This document shows, piece after piece, positions 63,148 to 64,000 of a DNA stretch of 64,000 bases. The DNA comes from Chondrosia reniformis (taxonomy: Eukaryota; Porifera; Demospongiae; Chondrillida; Chondrillidae). The position numbers and the translations under genes were made by a program. The notes under the pieces were generated by a model. The model saw nothing but the letters and a program-made list of their open reading frames with translations, had not been told where the DNA came from and searched no databases. Every line of letters starts with the position of its first letter. Within the stretch, counting starts at the first letter, position 1. The DNA is taken from contig OX359192.1 in assembly GCA_947172415.1 (NCBI GenBank), positions 8,367,401-8,431,400 of the forward strand, given 5' to 3'.

Positions 63148-63957
63148 CTACTTTGCAAATCTAAGTGTCCACTCTCTAGCTAAGGTATCGTGAAGCTTTC
63201 TATCTGATGCATACTGTTTAGCAATGTGTGCATTGAGTGCATTGTCTAGATTGCATTGCTGCAATAGCTTTTGAACAGAAGTAAGGACATCTTTGATTCC
63301 AAGTTTGGGATTCCACTCGTTCAGAACAGGCAGCTGCACAACACCCTGCAGTGAAATAAAAATGTCTCCTCATCAAACTCTATGGCTCAGCATGTGACTA
63401 ATGGGACCCCTCCCACTGATGGGACCTATCTGACTAATGGGACCCCTCCCTCTGATGGGACCCCTCCCACTAATGGGACCTATCTGACTAATGGGACCCC
63501 TCCCTCTGATGGGACCTATCTGACTAATGGGACCCCTCCCACTGATGGGACCTATCTGACTAATGGGACCCCTCCCACTAATGGGACCTATCTGACTAAT
63601 GGGACCCCTCCCACTGATGGGACCTATCTGACTAATGGGACCCCTCCCACTGATGGGACCTATCTGACTAATGGGACCCCTCCCACTGATGGGATCTATC
63701 TGACTAATGGGACCCCTCCCACTGATGGGACCTATCTGACTAGAATGAGAATGAAATATACATGAACTGAAAAGCTCACTTCAGCATTTATATTGCAGTG
63801 GTATATTCTTGTCAGGAAGACGACCTTTGGAGGTTCAAGAGGATAATTGTCAGAAAAGAACATTTCAAAGAAGAAGATCCCTCCTTCATAAACACTTTCA
63901 GTAGGTCCTTCCAAGATGGCAAGCCATTCAAGAAGATTCTCGCCAACATTATAGACA
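63148..63957 (-). CDS. E2-like ubiquitin-conjugating protein lacking the catalytic cysteine (partial)
   Basis: Two exons, 63957-63780 and 63345-63148, encode the last 124 or so residues; earlier exons lie off the right edge. UBC-fold signatures are ESVYEGGIFFFEMFF, YPLEPPKVVFLTRIYHCNIN and the C-terminal LHDTLAREWTLRFAK, closest in my memory to the UBE2D/UBE2E class. In active E2s the next segment is G-V-I-C-L-D-I-L-x-x-x-W-S-P; here it is GVVQLPVLNEWNPKL, with glutamine in place of the thioester cysteine. The HCN motif is kept (HCNIN). The junction is GAA|GGT in phase 0 with good GT-AG sites, so an alternative frame does not restore a cysteine. Likely a UEV-like pseudo-E2 acting as a binding or regulatory subunit. 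Confidence 0.82.
63395..63742. repeat. 36-bp minisatellite, about 9-10 copies, E2-like intron
   Basis: The unit is 'actaatgggacccctcccac' followed by 'tgatgggacctatctg'. It lies in the intron between the two E2-like exons. The plus-strand frame NGTPPTDGTYLT is a repeat artefact. Confidence 0.93.
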
Positions 63958-64000
63958 CTAAAAGAACGATTAGACTGGGTTATCCCATGTCTACACTATA

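Noticed and set aside
63382..63765. Plus-strand NGTPPTDGTYLT repeat protein
   Set aside because: Intronic minisatellite between two well-supported E2-like exons on the other strand.

Overview
The window looks like a piece of a marine sponge (probably demosponge) nuclear genome. It is AT-rich. Its genes are intron-rich with many short GT-AG introns, the metazoan orthologues are clear (PDXDC1, MBOAT7, WDR45B/WIPI3, a filamin-HECT E3), it carries a receptor tyrosine kinase with a private ectodomain, and in-frame minisatellites are abundant. The sponge assignment is an inference from gene content. All exon boundaries were read by hand from splice signals and reading-frame continuity.

Layout. Every recognised protein gene is on the minus strand. 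From left to right: (1) 652-1610, the first exons of a membrane protein that probably belongs to a kinase gene continuing off the left edge; (2) 1939-6504, a complete 15-exon receptor tyrosine kinase with a 21-bp-repeat stalk exon; (3) about 6600-10340, a repeat block of a ~160-170 bp satellite plus a large foldback element with ~0.8 kb arms; (4) 10715-31300, a 26-exon PDXDC1 orthologue whose introns hold most of the minisatellites; (5) 31444-33212, MBOAT7; (6) 33390-40881, three tandem paralogues of a secreted CUB-like protein with a dibasic (furin-type) site and a short two-cysteine C-terminal segment, each with a TATA box; (7) 42475-43239, a 5'-truncated Penelope-like retroelement with a GIY-YIG ORF, a hammerhead-ribozyme core and a 12-bp target-site duplication; (8) 43808-49779, WDR45B/WIPI3; (9) 49886-61333, a predicted ~3,158-residue ankyrin-filamin-HECT E3 ligase; (10) 61534-62905, an inverted-repeat DNA element with internal hairpin repeats; (11) 63148-63957, the C-terminal part of an E2-like protein whose catalytic cysteine is glutamine.

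Genes often follow head-to-tail with only 106-178 bp between coding ends. Functional themes are membrane signalling (kinases), phosphoinositide biology (MBOAT7 makes PI species, WIPI3 reads PI3P), ubiquitin (HECT E3 and pseudo-E2), and a secreted multigene family that I do not recognise as described.
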